Positions 10,345-23,100 of a stretch of 64,000 nt of DNA are shown piece after piece; position 1 is the stretch's first letter, and every line of letters starts with the position of its first letter. Position numbers and translations under genes: made by a program. Under the pieces are notes generated by a model. That model saw only the letters and a list, made by a program, of their open reading frames with translations. It had not been told where the DNA came from and ran no database searches. The DNA is from Argyresthia goedartella (lineage: Eukaryota > Arthropoda > Insecta > Lepidoptera > Argyresthiidae): contig OX463810.1 of NCBI GenBank assembly GCA_949825045.1, positions 33,924,201 through 33,988,200 on the forward strand, given 5' to 3'.

Positions 10345-12958
10345 TCAGTCTTCAATATGCCACTCTTCAAAGCAAATTGCACAAAGTGCTGGTTTTTCGG
10401 GACAGCCCTTGCACCGAAGGCCTGTCTCTCTTCTCAATTTCTTTTTAGCACACATTTTACATTTCATGTAATTTTTGGTTTTCTTTGTTCCAGCTTTTAG
10501 TGGAATTTTTTCAGGCCAGTGGCCTTTAATAGTATTATTTTCAATGTTGCCAGTACTCGTAGACGGCGTCTGAGTAGACGGCAATGTACCGGGCCATTCT
10601 CTCATTCTATTGTCGTGTTTGTTCCACAGTGGCATCAACATATTGGGCTTCATATCAGGTGATATGTGTAAAAGTGATCGTATCAAACTTTCTCTAAAAC
10701 TGAGAAAATCATAACGTTTATCACCGCTTTTCAAATGCTTTCTGTAAATGTGAAAAGAATTCCACACGGAAAGGTCAAATATATGGAAAAACACTTTCTT
10801 ATACCAGCGCAGTGATTTTCTAGGGGAAGAATAATATGAGACCATCTGGTCTTTTCTATCAATTCCCGATATATATTTATTATAAATATCTACTTCTTCT
10901 GGCTTTTCACGTACATTTTCATGTCTGTTAATCAAACTGGTAATTTTGGGATGTTTTAACGTCGTAATCATTAAAACAGGTCTTTTGTCAACCCATTTAG
11001 ATACGTAAACCTTGTTTTTACGAACCCATACATGCTGGCCTTTTTCAGTTTTTTCTTGGTGATCTCTATGGGATTACCTTTTCTATTGGTTCTGAGGGTT
11101 CCAGTTACATGAGTCTTTAGATCGACAAGTTTTTGGGAAAGTTCCACAGAATTGTAGTAATTATCCATGAAAAGCCAATAGCCTTTGAATAAGTAATGCT
11201 TCATGAGACGCATTACGATCTTTTCTGTTTTTTTCCCTTTTGTATTTTCATGATCTTGATCTTTTCCAGCGTACATGATTATGTTAAGGACAAACCCATC
11301 CGAAGTTGTAAGTTCATAAAACTTGATCCCATACTTGGCTTTTTTGCTTTTTATATATTGTCTGAATGACAGGCGACCTCTGAATAATAGCATCAATTCA
11401 TCCAAAGAAAGTTCTTTATCAGGTATATAACAGTCCCTGAAATTCTTGGTCATTAGATCAATGAAATAGACGATTTTATCTTTTCCTTTTGAATTGAGTT
11501 TGGATACACACAAACATCTTAGTATTTGTTCGAATCTGCGCGCTGACATAGCGTATTGGAAAATGGGATGATAATATAAAACATCACTGTATGTAAACAG
11601 TTTTCGTTTTTGAGGAATATTTACTTGTCCCATGAGTAAACATAATCCCAAGAATTTCTTCATTTCGTCACTATCTACGTCTCTGTACTTTAATTGACGC
11701 TGTGGATTGTTTCGTGTGCGTCGCGCATTTGAGGAGCACAATGCCTTTCCATATTGGTCTTTGTAATAATGTACTCCAGAATGTGAGGTGGAAGTAATTT
11801 GTTAAAAATGTCTAATGGTGACATATTTAGTGTGATCTCAAACTGGACACCAGTTGACGCTTCATCGAAGTCAAAGTTAGGAATGTCTGAAGTTGTGTTT
11901 TCCCATTCTTGAGTTGGCTGAGGACTAAAGTTTCTTGGGCGTCGTTGATATGCTCCAACATCGTCATTACCACTTTCAGGATTTGGTATACAGGGTTCAG
12001 CAGGCTCCAAGTGTTGTCGTGGCAGTGGCAGCACGTGCGAGGTCAGGTCGGAAGATAACGAAGATGGCTGTTCTTGGACCAGGCACGGAGAAAGTGGTAG
12101 TGCATTTGGCAACTGCGCTGTTGGGCCTAAGCATTGTGCAGGTAGCTGTTCGTGATTTGAGCATGGAGAATGCAGCTGCATGTATGTTGTTGGGTTCACG
12201 GTTGACGAAGACGCCTGGGCTTGTTGTGTAAGGGCCGAGGATGGCATAGGCGATTGCAGATGTGGCGTAGGTTGCATTAGGAGTATGGATGGCGAAGACA
12301 ACTTTGCATGTGGTGTTGGAGTTAAAGATAGCGAAGACGGCTGCATATTTTCTTGTGGATCTAGATCTTGGGCTTGTGGTTTAGCATTATCTTTCCTACT
12401 TTTGGAGTTATGCAAGAGTATCGGCGATTGGTATCCTATATCTTCAAGGTTGTCGAGTGAAAAGGTATCCCCCAAAATACCGTCTCCTACATTTTTTCGC
12501 AACACTTCAGAATCTATCGACATATTGGCAATGCTATCTAGATCACAAACTGATTGTTTTAGACTTGTCTTATTTTTTTTACTCATGGGTTGTTTGCTTG
12601 TACTGCATTTCTTTCTTTTTTGAGTGTCAAAAATGCTTTGAGAACTTGAACAGTCTGAATCATCAGTGTTATCAAGGGAATCCTCAGATGTGGTATCTGA
12701 TGAAGATCCACTGGCAGGTTTAAAGTTGGCAGGTGTAAACTTTTTTCCAACCGATGATGACTTTTTATGCAGTTTGCGTTGGGATAAACTCAACTTACAT
12801 GAGCTGTCATCTTCTTCGTCATAAAGTGGGTCATAATCGCAATCCGAGCCATGTTCTCCGTCGTCTTCGAAAGGGTCTGGAGTTGTTCCCCGGGATGAAG
12901 AAGAGGACTCGAAGATTGTCATAGAAGATTTCGGCTGCTTTTGCTTGTTTTTATCCAT
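10345..12958 (-). pseudogene. piggyBac transposase, two frameshifts
   Basis: It reads from an ATG at 12958. The first frame (to 11690) has an acidic, Ser/Pro/Gln-rich disordered N-terminus with repeated PSSL/HLQSP-like words, then the start of the transposase core. The second frame (11741-10971) carries the first two catalytic aspartates in LSLDELMLLFRG and LFMDNYYNS. The third (10971-10345) has the last aspartate in SGIDRKDQM and a C-terminal cysteine-rich finger (CKMCAKKK...CKGCPEKPALCAICFEEW). The frame changes lie near 11760 and in an A-run near 11050. Total length would be about 870 codons, longer than classical piggyBac (594) because of the N-terminal extension. Confidence 0.93.
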
Positions 12959-13520
12959 TTAAAAAGACGTAGAATACAAAAAGATTGTTTAAAAATACTT
13001 TCACGGTAACACGTTTTATATTTAACAGAACACTACTTACGATTTCATTTGATATTCGATGCGAACACCTGACGACAGGAAGAAACACACGCGCTTCTCT
13101 TGCGATGCGCACAGGCCGAGTGAATCCAAGGACAACTTACCGACACACGACGTACAGCGGCGTTGTGCGTAAACAAAGTAGGTACATTGTTCCAGGGTGG
13201 GGAGAATTCAAATAAGTTCAAAATTAAGATGCGGTGTAGCACTAGAGTTTTGAGAATTTGATGTGCCATAGCACAGAAACAGAACTCTTAGTCGGTACTA
13301 TGGCAAGACGCCGTACTATAACGCTGTGCATAAAAATGACGATGTTTGTTGGGCGTCGTAGTACGGTGTGCCACAACGTGACTACCAAGAAGTGACGTAC
13401 AATGTCGTTGTTCACAGGAACGTGTTAAGTTCATTTTGCTATATAAATGTTTACATAAATAATAAACATGTCTAAATTATTTCATATGGCACATGTGACA
13501 GAACTTATGACCTGACTATG

Positions 13521-14439
13521 TATATACCATTATTGTGTGGATTGTGACTTTTAAAAACTAAAACCCGCATGTTTTTCTGTAAAATAATCAATAAATAACT
13601 TTACTTGTATTCATTTTTTTTCTGCCGGCGGACACCCTTACATCGCGTTTTCCAGGCTACCAAATCCACATGTATATAATCTGCCAATCGAAATGTACAT
13701 CATTACCGGTTTGCCTCGCGCGAGAGTGTAGAGCGGCCGAAAATATCCCTTAATTTCAACAAAAAACTTTATTGTACTTACCATTTATTTGGTCATGATA
13801 TGAGTCTCTATACCCTATACCCTATACTCTGCCCTAAAAGTCTACCATAGTTTAGATCCTATGCTACGACTTAGCCGCAATCATCATCGTTCAAAAGGCT
13901 CAGAAGCGTGCACGGACACTGATAATAGATTTGGAGTCATGGGTCCGGATGAGCAACAAGCACTCAAATTTTGACGGACACTTAAGGCGCTGGGTACTGT
14001 CAAATACCCATCTTTAAAGCGCTATTCGTCTTGAAGGAGACACTTCCCAAGTCCCTAAAATTATATGTGAAGAATTGTATGTTAGACAACCTTACAGAGT
14101 AGAGTAAACAATAATGTAAGTTTTACCTTATCCAACTTCACCCCACACTAAGATGTACAAATAACAATGTTGGTTTTACCATATCCGATAAAAACTTGGG
14201 AAAGATGAACAAGAGTAACCTCGGTAATACTATATCCGACAGTTGTTCATATACCACAATCAAATAACAATATGGTACAATATGGTACATCCGACAAAAA
14301 ACTAAAATATAATCCGTTGACACTGTGGAATCTGACAAATAACACAATAATATCTGTTAAATATGTTTTTCACAGTTTCCCTAAGAAAAATTAATAAAAA
14401 TGATGTCGGTGAAAATTGCAGCGCATGCTACAGGAACTC
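13521..14439. other. anonymous sequence
   Basis: Mostly AT-rich and without supported genes. Positions 14120-14340 contain several imperfect copies of a TTTTACCATATCCGA-like word, an old minisatellite-like patch. Confidence 0.4.
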
Positions 14440-14935
14440 GGCGATGAGAGCCTTGAGGTTGGACTATGATGAATCGGTCAAAGACCAAGTCCACGACCAA
14501 CAGCGTTCAACGCAGGGTCGAGGTAGATGGGCAGGAGACACAGTTATTCGATGAGTATATTTACCTGGGCCAGATAGCTTCCTTCGAAAACAGGCTGGAC
14601 AAAGGAATGGAAAGAAGGCTTTCCAACGCCTGGAAGAGCTACTGGTCTATGAAGCAACTAATTTCCGCTAATACTTAAGCGCAAGCTCGTCGACTTGTGT
14701 ATCCTGCCCATCCTAACCTACGGCGCTCAGACCTGGTGTTCGCATGATAGACCGCGTAAGGAACACCACACTGCGCTCCTTAACTGGCATCGCTGATGTC
14801 GATGCCCAGACCGCCAAGCTTAAAATGGAAATGGGCCGGACACGTGAGTCGTATGCACCCCGGCTGGTGGGTGAAGATCGCCACTGACTGGGTGCCACAA
14901 GACGGCTTCCGGCGTAGGAGTACGCCGGCTACGTA
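14440..14935 (+). pseudogene. RTE/BovB-like LINE reverse transcriptase remnant
   Basis: Translated in shifting frames, the region gives the C-terminal half of an RTE-type RT: RVEVDGQETQLFDEYIYLGQ, RRLSNAWKSYWSMKQLI, LKRKLVDLCILPILTYGAQT, then RVRNTTLRSLTGIADVD and LKWKWAGHVSRM near the end. This order is characteristic of RTE-clade elements. At least two frame breaks or stops are present (near 14555 and 14677) and the catalytic YADD box lies upstream of the fragment, so it is long dead. Confidence 0.82.
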
Positions 14936-14940
14936 AAAAA

Positions 14941-16996
14941 AAACTATGAAAAAAACTGCTCTTTTGGCCAGAATATGATTAAAAACCGGTGTCTGTTATT
15001 TTAATTAGGTTTTGAAGCTCTTGCTTAGCAAATGGTTGATGCAAAGTCATAATTTTGCATCAATTCGTATTAAAACAACACAATTGAAAAAACAATATTC
15101 GGCTACGCATCTTCCACTAACAAAGTGTCAAGTGGCAGATACGACAGTGTAGAGTGTCTTAAAAACCGGCCAAGTGCTTGCAAACCGGGAAATCCTGGTA
15201 TCTGGAATTTCCCGGTTCTAAAACAATTAAAAAATCCCGGGATTATAACTACAATGCCCAGTTTTTTCTGTACTTTCGGGAAAAAAATACCTGCTGTTAT
15301 ATCACTTAAATTTTCATTTTTATATATTCTTTATTACTTTGAAGCACTGTTCTCTGACTAAAAGATGAGTTGAGCGAGGAGTGTGTAAGTAAGCAGCCAT
15401 TTGAATATTTAATTTGGTTTATTAGCTAAAATATCAAGACCGTAGCTATTTAATATCAATGTTTCATTTAATTATTTGCACAGTTGTTCCAGTTGTTGAT
15501 TGAGCTATATTATGCCATATCAGAGGAATTAATTACATGGGTCTCATGGCCAAAATATCAATTATAAAATAATTAAACTAAAAGTTTAATCACCTACGCC
15601 AAAGTTCTCTCGTGTATGGACTGATACCTGTCGAAACGAAATAATAGTAACAACGCGACCTTTGTGATCGAGCGGTTGAAGTAGTGAGTCATAACTGATT
15701 TCAGCCAATCACATGCCACTATTAATCAAAATAGCGGCACGAGATTGGCTGATATCAGTTTAACTCATTTGTAAACTTAATCATCACTCAGGAAACCGGG
15801 CGTTATTATTATAATAATTATCTCAAAGTATTTCAATTATTTGTGTTAAGCTTTAGCAAGCAGGTCATGTATAACATCTTAAAGTAATGTGATTTATTTT
15901 ACAAATATTAAAAAGAAATTCCAATTACTTACAAATAATTCCTTTGTACGCCCCAGCATTTTCCCCACTACAGTTCGGCCGTTGTTAGAATGCGAATATA
16001 ACAAATTTTTTCCCAAAAAATTATGGGTTTTGAGCTGTCAGGGTCGCTTTCTCTCAGCGTCTAGACTTTAAAATTCATCTTTATTGCCAAAAAACTTGCT
16101 GGTTACCGAAAACCTCCGATGAAAGAACCGGGATTCTCGGTTCACGAAATTTCCGGGATTCTCTCTCTATCAACCCTTTACATCCTGCATGCTTTCAAAA
16201 TATTTTAGACAAAAGTTTTACAAATATTATTAGACTTACTTCTGTTGTTGCACCGATTACAATTATGGCACCACATGTCCGACTATTGTAACAGGTATCC
16301 ACTACCTGGTGGTTGTGGAAATGTAATACTAGGTGCAGTGAACACGCCACATGCAACAAAACGCACTCACACTCAGTTATTAATACTAAATGGGTGTGGC
16401 CTTCCCATGGCCACACTCGCTCTCCGGTAAAACGCTCGGGTCGGTTCGGTGTGAATGTCTGCTCTTCATATGCTTCATAAAGTCGCTCCGGCGTAAATAC
16501 CACAGGTTGACGGTGGCGTGGTCTGTGGTGCAGGTGTCCTTCGCTGCCGTAACCATAGACTAAGGATTTTCGCTGCGCTTTAAATCTATGGCCGTAACGT
16601 TGGACCTGTCACCGGACGTTGTTTCTCTGGGCGAAAACAATTATAAGTTACATAAGTTTCAGCTCAATACAACAGGGAGCCAAAAATTTGTAAATTACCT
16701 TCAATGGAACATCTGTCTGTTATAGTAACATTGGGAACTGTTGGGAATTGTTTTTGTTACCGAGATGCAAAAATGAGTCTAGTTGCAACAAACACGCTCT
16801 ATTATAATGAAAGTTCGTGGACCGATATGGATATCGAGACTTTTTATGGGAAAAGAAATCTACAAGAAACATCAGCACTATTTTCGACTTTCAGTTTTTT
16901 TCATTAAGGCGATACCTCGTCCGTGCAAAGGTCCCTGTTACTCCAAGCGGAAAGACCCGCAGTGGAAGAGGGACAGAACCGGAAAAAAAAAAAACG
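14941..16996. other. anonymous sequence
   Basis: No gene is supported on either strand. Two short GC-rich patches with CCGGGA/TCCCGG words (about 15170-15250 and 16100-16165) may be edges of an old element. Short open frames in this interval lack motifs and conserved context. Confidence 0.4.
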
Positions 16997-17305
16997 TAGC
17001 GCTAAACGACAAAAAAATTGTTTAAAAATAAACTACCCTATTTTGTTAAAAAAAAAGGAGATTTTGCGAATACATAATATCTTCATTTTGGATGCAGTTC
17101 CACAATGAAATTAGCTAGGGATTGAGAATTACAGGAAAAAATAAAACAATTTAGAGGTGTTTTCGTAATTAAATTCTATCGAGAAAATTTCATCCAATCG
17201 CGTTTTCCTTTAGTGAAAATCTTAATCAAATACTCAATAAACGTTAACCCAAAAATCAAATCTGTAGATGACTTGATGGTGGAGTAAATGGATTCGAAAA
17301 AAACC
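16997..17305 (+). repeat. ~310-bp dispersed repeat (family R2), copy 1
   Basis: The segment from ACGTAGCGCTAAAC to GGATTCGAAAAAA recurs in the same orientation at 40244-40560. Long identical blocks are shared (for example GAATTACAGGAAAAAATAAA and CTCAATAAACGTTAACCC). No inverted ends and no long frame shared by both copies were seen. Class unknown. Confidence 0.8.
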
Positions 17306-17570
17306 CCATTTTATTCCGTAGCACCTTAATCATAAAAAGTATTTGATTCGCCAATTATCAATATGTTCTAGCATTTCGTTTGGCAACTAAACGTGGGTTG
17401 TGCTTGAATCAAACATCACAGTTTGGTTGGTGGCATATCGCTCGTTTACTACGCGATAATAAACTCTTATTAAATTGACTTGTTTTACCGATAACAGAAA
17501 AACTAGAGGGCTATTATTTTCAAAGAGCATAAAACTAAACTTAACATTAAAAACAATAACGGCTTTACTC

Positions 17571-17691
17571 ATAAAAAAGTAAATTCACTGTTTAGTTAAT
17601 TCAGAGTTTTGTCTGCTTTGACATTTGGCATTTAGTCGACGTGTGAAAAGGACATAACTGCTTAAGCTAAATAGTGAATTTACTTTTTTAT
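17571..17691. mobile_element. 121-bp hairpin MITE
   Basis: The left arm (17571-17599, ATAAAAAAGTAAATTCACTG...) and the right arm (17662-17691) are inverted copies over about 29 bp with one mismatch and one indel. The loop is about 60 bp. Too short to encode anything. It sits 70 bp from a Tc1-like transposase scrap, which may be coincidence. Confidence 0.7.
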
Positions 17692-17759
17692 AATAAGTAA
17701 GGCCGTAAATTACTTACTAATATAATAAAAATAATAATTTTGATAATAAAAAATAATAA

Positions 17760-17868
17760 TTACCGTCATATTTAATTCCTCAGCTATCTGGCAAATAATT
17801 CTGCCTTGATCGTTTAATACAATAATTCGCGCACGTTCCACTGTATCAAGATTTCTATGTGAACTCAT
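17760..17868 (-). pseudogene. Tc1-like transposase N-terminal fragment
   Basis: An ATG at 17868 opens 36 codons beginning MSSHRNLDTVERARIIVLND and continuing IICQIAEELNMTV. This is the first helix-turn-helix of a Tc1/IS630-type transposase (E-R-x-R-I-I ... I-A-x-x-L). Downstream the sequence degenerates into TAA/ATT-rich DNA. There is no catalytic domain. Confidence 0.5.
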
Positions 17869-17974
17869 TTTGAAAATTAGTATGGTAGTCTAAACAAAAC
17901 GCGGTATTCAGGATGATGTGCAATTTGCAACTGACCTGACTGAAGTGATGAAGAACTTCAAAGACATAAGTATT

Positions 17975-18165
17975 TGAAATTCGAAAAAAAGTTGAACAAA
18001 AAAGCAAAGGGCGGAGGAATAATATTTAAAAGTGGTTTTTCACAGCCGCCGAAAGCAAGGGGGCGGGGGCAACGTTGACCGCCGCTAGCTGCAAGGGAAA
18101 TATTTTTTAAAAAGGTTCATGTAGTCACCGCTACTTTTAAAAGTAGTACACGCGGAGGGCTAAAC
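17975..18165 (+). repeat. dispersed repeat shared with DAW1 intron 2
   Basis: The words AATTCGAAAAAAAGTTGAAC, AAAGCAAAGG and GCTAGCTGCAAGGGAAAT occur in the same order here and at about 20925-21045 inside DAW1 intron 2. The copies have diverged and carry no coding frame. Confidence 0.6.
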
Positions 18166-19969
18166 AAACAGGTCATGCCAATACCGTCGTCCCTTCAACA
18201 GAGGCTCAAAAAGACTTTCATTTTGAAACCATTTAACTCTTATCCCTAACCCCAAGGGAATTCAAACCTAAAGATTTCCAGTGAAGGATTGAGATGGGTA
18301 ATTTCGTAGGTCAGCTGGAACTGGTTATATTTGCATGTGAACTGGAACACCTCTGGGAATACCTTGCACTTTTCTTGTTGGGAAACTAACTGTCTGCCTT
18401 TTTGTTTGTGGAACGGGTGCAAATATGCACAGCCGTACTGAGCGAGTAGTTTCTAAGTATACAATAGTAAAGCATGTGGTTTTGGCTCCACTCATCTTCA
18501 ATTTTATGCTTGTTTTGCTTTGTGTTGTGCGTTGTGGTTACCACACGTCTTATGCCAATTCAGTTTAGGAAACTAAACTAATCCGCAAAATTGCCATGAC
18601 CGTCTTAAAACAAGTCTTAGTACATAAAGGCCATTATGGCGTATTGGAATGGAAATGGTTAACCTGATGATGGTCTTGTTTTGAACCTAATCTGAATCAC
18701 AAAGGATACGCAGGATACCTGTCAAAAAAAACGGTCAGCAGTAATTGGTGATGCAACCATAACAAAATATCTACCCTGTTTTTTACATGTTCACGTAACA
18801 CTGAGTTGCAAGAATATGCATGGAAACGTGTTCTTCTTGCAATTATCGTTTCTCGTGTATTTTTTTCTAGACACGCGGCAGCGATCAAAGCCAAGTTCAA
18901 AAGAAGAGAACTGGCGACGGAGCGGCTGTGTATTTGTATTACTCGAACCATTTGGAGCCACTTTTGACACCTATGTAACTCAAATTCTATTTACATAAAC
19001 AAATGAAATTTGTTTCATTTATTAAGACCCTTAAGGCTAACTAGGACCCCGATATTCATGAATATAGCTCAATCGGTTATTAAGATACAAAAATCTAAAA
19101 TTGGGATTTTTCTCACTGACTGACTGACCTTCCCACTTCCAGATGACCCAGTAAGCCGAAATCTGGCATCCAGCTGGGTAATGGAATGGTAACGGATCTA
19201 AGATAAAGAAACAGTAAATATTTTACGATTTGTAATAATTTCCATTTTTTTTTTATTTACACACTAAACGCCTATCGAATTTGTTATGGCAAAAAATAAT
19301 TTCAGTTTAAAAATCAACTAGAGATAGAGCTAGCACAATATAATTTTAAGAGCCTTTAATGTTATTTGAACCACATATGCAGAAAAGTACAATCAAAGTG
19401 ATGTAGTTAGTAGCAGCCAAAGAGCCAAATTAGATCGTAATAAATCCTTACTCCAGTTATAATAAAGACGTATTATGATATATTTGGCCACCTTGAATGC
19501 TACTAATTATGTGATAACCGTCGTTGTTTATTAGGGTGGTCAACGTATCTTCCCTTCTAAAATTTGATTTGCCGGTAAAAACTAGCCAATTTAAATCTTT
19601 AACTTCAATTTGTGTTAAGTTATCTACTTGGCTCCTATTTTCACATTTATATTTTTGGTGGGATATATTAGTTGTATACTCGTAGTTAGCTCAGTACCTA
19701 TTTTTTGCATTTCGTGTCTCAAATTGCGATTTCAATAAAATGCACTTATTTCTTAAGGGGATACTCAGAAACATCAATCCGAACCTGAGATCTATGAAGC
19801 AGCTCATGCATCGAAAACGTTATTAACATTTCCTTCTCTAAATAACTCGCTTTTAGGAATTTGTCTTTGCGTCTTTGCCACCTCACATCGGAAAAGGTGA
19901 CCAGGATCGTCGACAGGGAATTTGATTATCATCAACGAGGTAGATAAAGAAAAAATCTAACAACCCCGC
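18166..19969. other. anonymous upstream flank of DAW1
   Basis: AT-rich and without supported genes. About 19100-19130 has CTGACTGACTGACC, a simple repeat seen in moth repeats. The proximal promoter of DAW1 is presumed to lie at the right end. Confidence 0.4.
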
Positions 19970-19983
19970 GTCGCCATGGCAAC
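19970..19983 (+). promoter_or_regulatory. X-box (RFX-factor site) upstream of DAW1
   Basis: GTCGCCATGGCAAC fits the X-box consensus RYYNYYN(1-3)RRNRAC at every fixed position, with an AT spacer. It lies 120 bp before the DAW1 start codon. X-boxes bind RFX transcription factors that switch on ciliary genes, and DAW1 is a ciliary assembly factor. Binding itself is inferred. No TATA box is obvious. Confidence 0.72.
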
Positions 19984-20102
19984 TGAAACTTATTGACTTG
20001 ACATTCTCCGACACTATTTTTCAAAACAAATTTTATCACTAAACAAAGCAAAAAAATTATCGTGCAAAAATGGTTTTGTAATTGTAATTTATCAGTTTTA
20101 TA

Positions 20103-23100
20103 ATGAAGTTGCTAAAGTTCCACCTGCGTTACCACCCTCCGGGTTTGATTCTTGAGTTCCTACAGAAAGGCGTTGTGAAAAATAAAGAGATTGACTTGCT
20201 GGACCTCAATTCCACGTATTTATATGTTCTTTTTATGATAATGATAAAATCGGTAGATAGATTGTGCCATTGGAAAAAAAACAGCTTAGAGGTCTATCGT
20301 CGATATCTTGTGAGCATCACAGTTCGACTTTTAAATATAAATCCCTTTTCGCATTAGTTTGGTATACTTCAATTTAATGCTTTATTAGTTATTTATTATT
20401 ATTATGTGCACCTAATGAATCTATTTATAGGATTTGCGACAGGCCAGGTTATACAGCACAGCTTACACTTCCTATTTGCAGCACAAAAATAAAGAAACTA
20501 TCCATCGACGTGGCCGCCCAAGAGCCCCTCATCACTCCGGAAGTCCAAGGGCAGTTGGAGCAGTGTCTGATAATGCTGCAGAAGAGGACCGAGCATGAAG
20601 GCCCTTCAGGAAAGAGGTTCTACATCTACAAGACCATGCAGACGCATGTGCTGCCACTAACGAATGTTGCTTTTGATAAGTCAGGAAACAGGTAACCAGT
20701 GTTTCATAATCTAGAATTTTAGCCCCGAATACTACACCCAAACTTTAACTGAGTATGTTCCTGTGGTAGAGTGCGGCGTGCGGGGAGTTACACACCACAA
20801 GGTCCTACTCAGTTATGGGCTGTGGATTGAGCGGATGTTCGTGTACCAGCAGTTGTGGACGACCACTGTAAGGGTTCTTTTCCCATGCGGCCCAACACTT
20901 AAAAGTCATAAAACAAATGGTTTTTTAAATTCGACAAAAAGTTTAACAAAAGCAAAGGTTTACCGCCACATGCTAGCTGCAAGGGAAATAAGTTTTAAAG
21001 TGGGCTTCCACTTCTGCTCCTGATAGTACACTGCCTAAATCATCTGATACAGGTGCTTTAGGTATAATGAAGATGTCGACATTTCTGCAAACCACAGTGG
21101 TATTTCAGATGCCTCTCAGGAAGCTACGATAGGACCTGCAAGGTGTGGAATGTGGAGACTGGCAAGGATGTGAAGACATTGTCGGGTCATCAGAACGTCG
21201 TCTACTCAGTTGGCTTCAACTTTCCTGCTTGGTGAGTGTTGGTCTGGTGCTCCTGGCCTGCATTAGATCATTACGTCATTACGGAGTTCTAGTTTTTGAG
21301 CTTTACCCTGAAGAGCTCAATTAAAGTGACCGTGACTTCTCAACAATCCTCTGTCTTAATTACCTACCTTGCGTTTGTTACAGCAATCGCGTACTAACCG
21401 GTTCGTTCGACAAATCAGCCAGGATCTGGGATCCGGAGTCGGGCCAGTGTCTTGCGACGCTGTGGGGCCACAGCGGCGAGGTTGTGGCCGCACAGTTCAG
21501 TCCGAAGGGGGACTTTGCAGCCACGGGCTCTATGGATCATACCGCTAAGTTGTTCGATGCTTATACGGGTTAGTTATTAAACTCATCATTATCCGCCCAC
21601 ATCGACCTACTGCTGGGCAAAGGCATCTTTTCTACAGCACCAATCCTCTGTCGTGTGCCAACTGAATCCAGCGAGATCCCGTCGACTTGTTGATATTGTA
21701 TGACCAAGGCTGGTGGTCTGCCCACTGGCCGTGTCACTCCCCTAGGCTACTCTGTGACTGCTTTGGCCCACCATCCGTCCGTAGTTTATGGGACTGTTTC
21801 CAGCATCGGAAAAAGTAGTAATTAACACTCAATCATCTAGGCTGGACCAGACTAATTTAAACTGTCTAGCAATAAACAAATGAAAAAATATTAAACAAAG
21901 CTTGTTTCGGCTAGTACCTACCATTATTTAATTTCCATTTTCAGGCGAGGAGATCCATCACTACGTCGGTCACACGGCTGAGGTGATAGCTCTTCAGTTT
22001 GACCCAAACGAAGGCCAAAATCTCATCACAGGCTCTTTTGATGGCACCATCTCGTTATGGGACGCTCGAGTCAAAGAGTACGTATCATAATTTGGGTTTA
22101 AGTTCTTCGTTAATAACTGTACCTTCGAAACTTTTTAGGTCTAAAACAAAGCGATGATTAATGGTAATGGAATGGATGACAGTATTGTAAAGTAACCCGA
22201 GCGTAATTAAATTAGACGGATTAAAATGGCATAGCTACCGCAATACCTACGCCGCAGTTTTGCTCGCTCAATTTACCTAGGCGAAAATATTTTCCACAAT
22301 GGCACCTAATCTGGAAAACTTATTGCACATTGCGCTGGTGAAGTTGGAGGATTTATGTATTATGTACACGTCGCGCGACACGTTATGAGCGGTGGCCTTG
22401 ATTGCGCAGTAGTCACTTTTCAATACCTGTACAGATGCGCAGTAATTCCCGCCAACGTCGCCCAGCGCTTCGTTGCGCGACTTATAAAAGACGCCAAATT
22501 CTATTTTCTTCTTCTTAGAATAGGGCTAACCTCATTTTAGGTTAATTTTGCCAATGTCAAGTGAATTTGACCTCAGATGAATGAAACTCTTTGTCTGCAA
22601 CTACGCCAGCGCCACCAAGCGGGAACAAAGGTGATCATGGGTGCCATTAACTCGTGTGCCCAACGTGACAGGTCCAAACAGAATCCTACGTCCTTCATTT
22701 GTAACATAGTTAGCTGAAGTAGAGTTAGAACTCAATGTCCAAACTTTCAGTCGGGTCTCGGTCCTCCGAGGCCATGAAGGTGAAATCTCCAACGTCCAGT
22801 TCAGCTGGGACAGCTCCCTTGTGGGTTCCTCATCCCTGGACGGCAGTGCCAAGCTATGGGACGCCAGGAAGACCGCCTGCTTGGCCACAGTTGCGGGACA
22901 TACTGATGAGGTAAATAAATACTTGGGGCATTACCACAAAAAAATAAACTCAACACTTGTTTAAAAATAAAAGTGTATGGGACTCGACGTTTGTTTTCAG
23001 GTTAAACGCTATTTAATATTTTTTATCTACACACGTATCATAAACTCTCTTTACTGCGTCCAAAAACCACACGTTACGACCAGCATAATGATAAACTTTT

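Larger units (their letters stand above)
9308..13424 (-). mobile_element. piggyBac-like transposon with complete ends
   Basis: The element lies between two copies of TTAA (9304-9307 and 13425-13428), the signature target duplication of piggyBac. Its ends are inverted, starting CACGTTC. It is about 4.1 kb, larger than classical piggyBac (about 2.5 kb), because of a long AT-rich left part with a 73-bp tandem array and an extended N-terminus. The transposase on the minus strand has two frame breaks, so this copy cannot make a normal enzyme. Confidence 0.95.
5693..13520 (+). mobile_element. mariner (maT-like) element, opened by two nested insertions
   Basis: The 27-bp terminal inverted repeats are at 5693-5719 and 13494-13520. 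They share the consensus CAYAGTCAGGTCATAAG... with one mismatch, and each is flanked by TA, the target duplication of Tc1/mariner elements. Between the ends lie the split transposase, a LINE (6518-8962, flanked by TCAT) and a piggyBac element (9308-13424, flanked by TTAA). Without those inserts the element is about 1.26 kb, normal for mariner. It is dead: the reading frame has a break near 5965, an in-frame stop in the third catalytic block, and both insertions. Confidence 0.93.

Noticed and set aside
11935..12723. Plus-strand open frames opposite the piggyBac N-terminus
   Set aside because: Shadows of the low-complexity transposase N-terminus on the minus strand.
16245..16503. Overlapping frames on both strands
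   Set aside because: No conserved motif in either; no splice or promoter context supports a gene.
22355..22540. 61-codon frame in DAW1 intron 5
   Set aside because: Intronic, no motif, no splice support.
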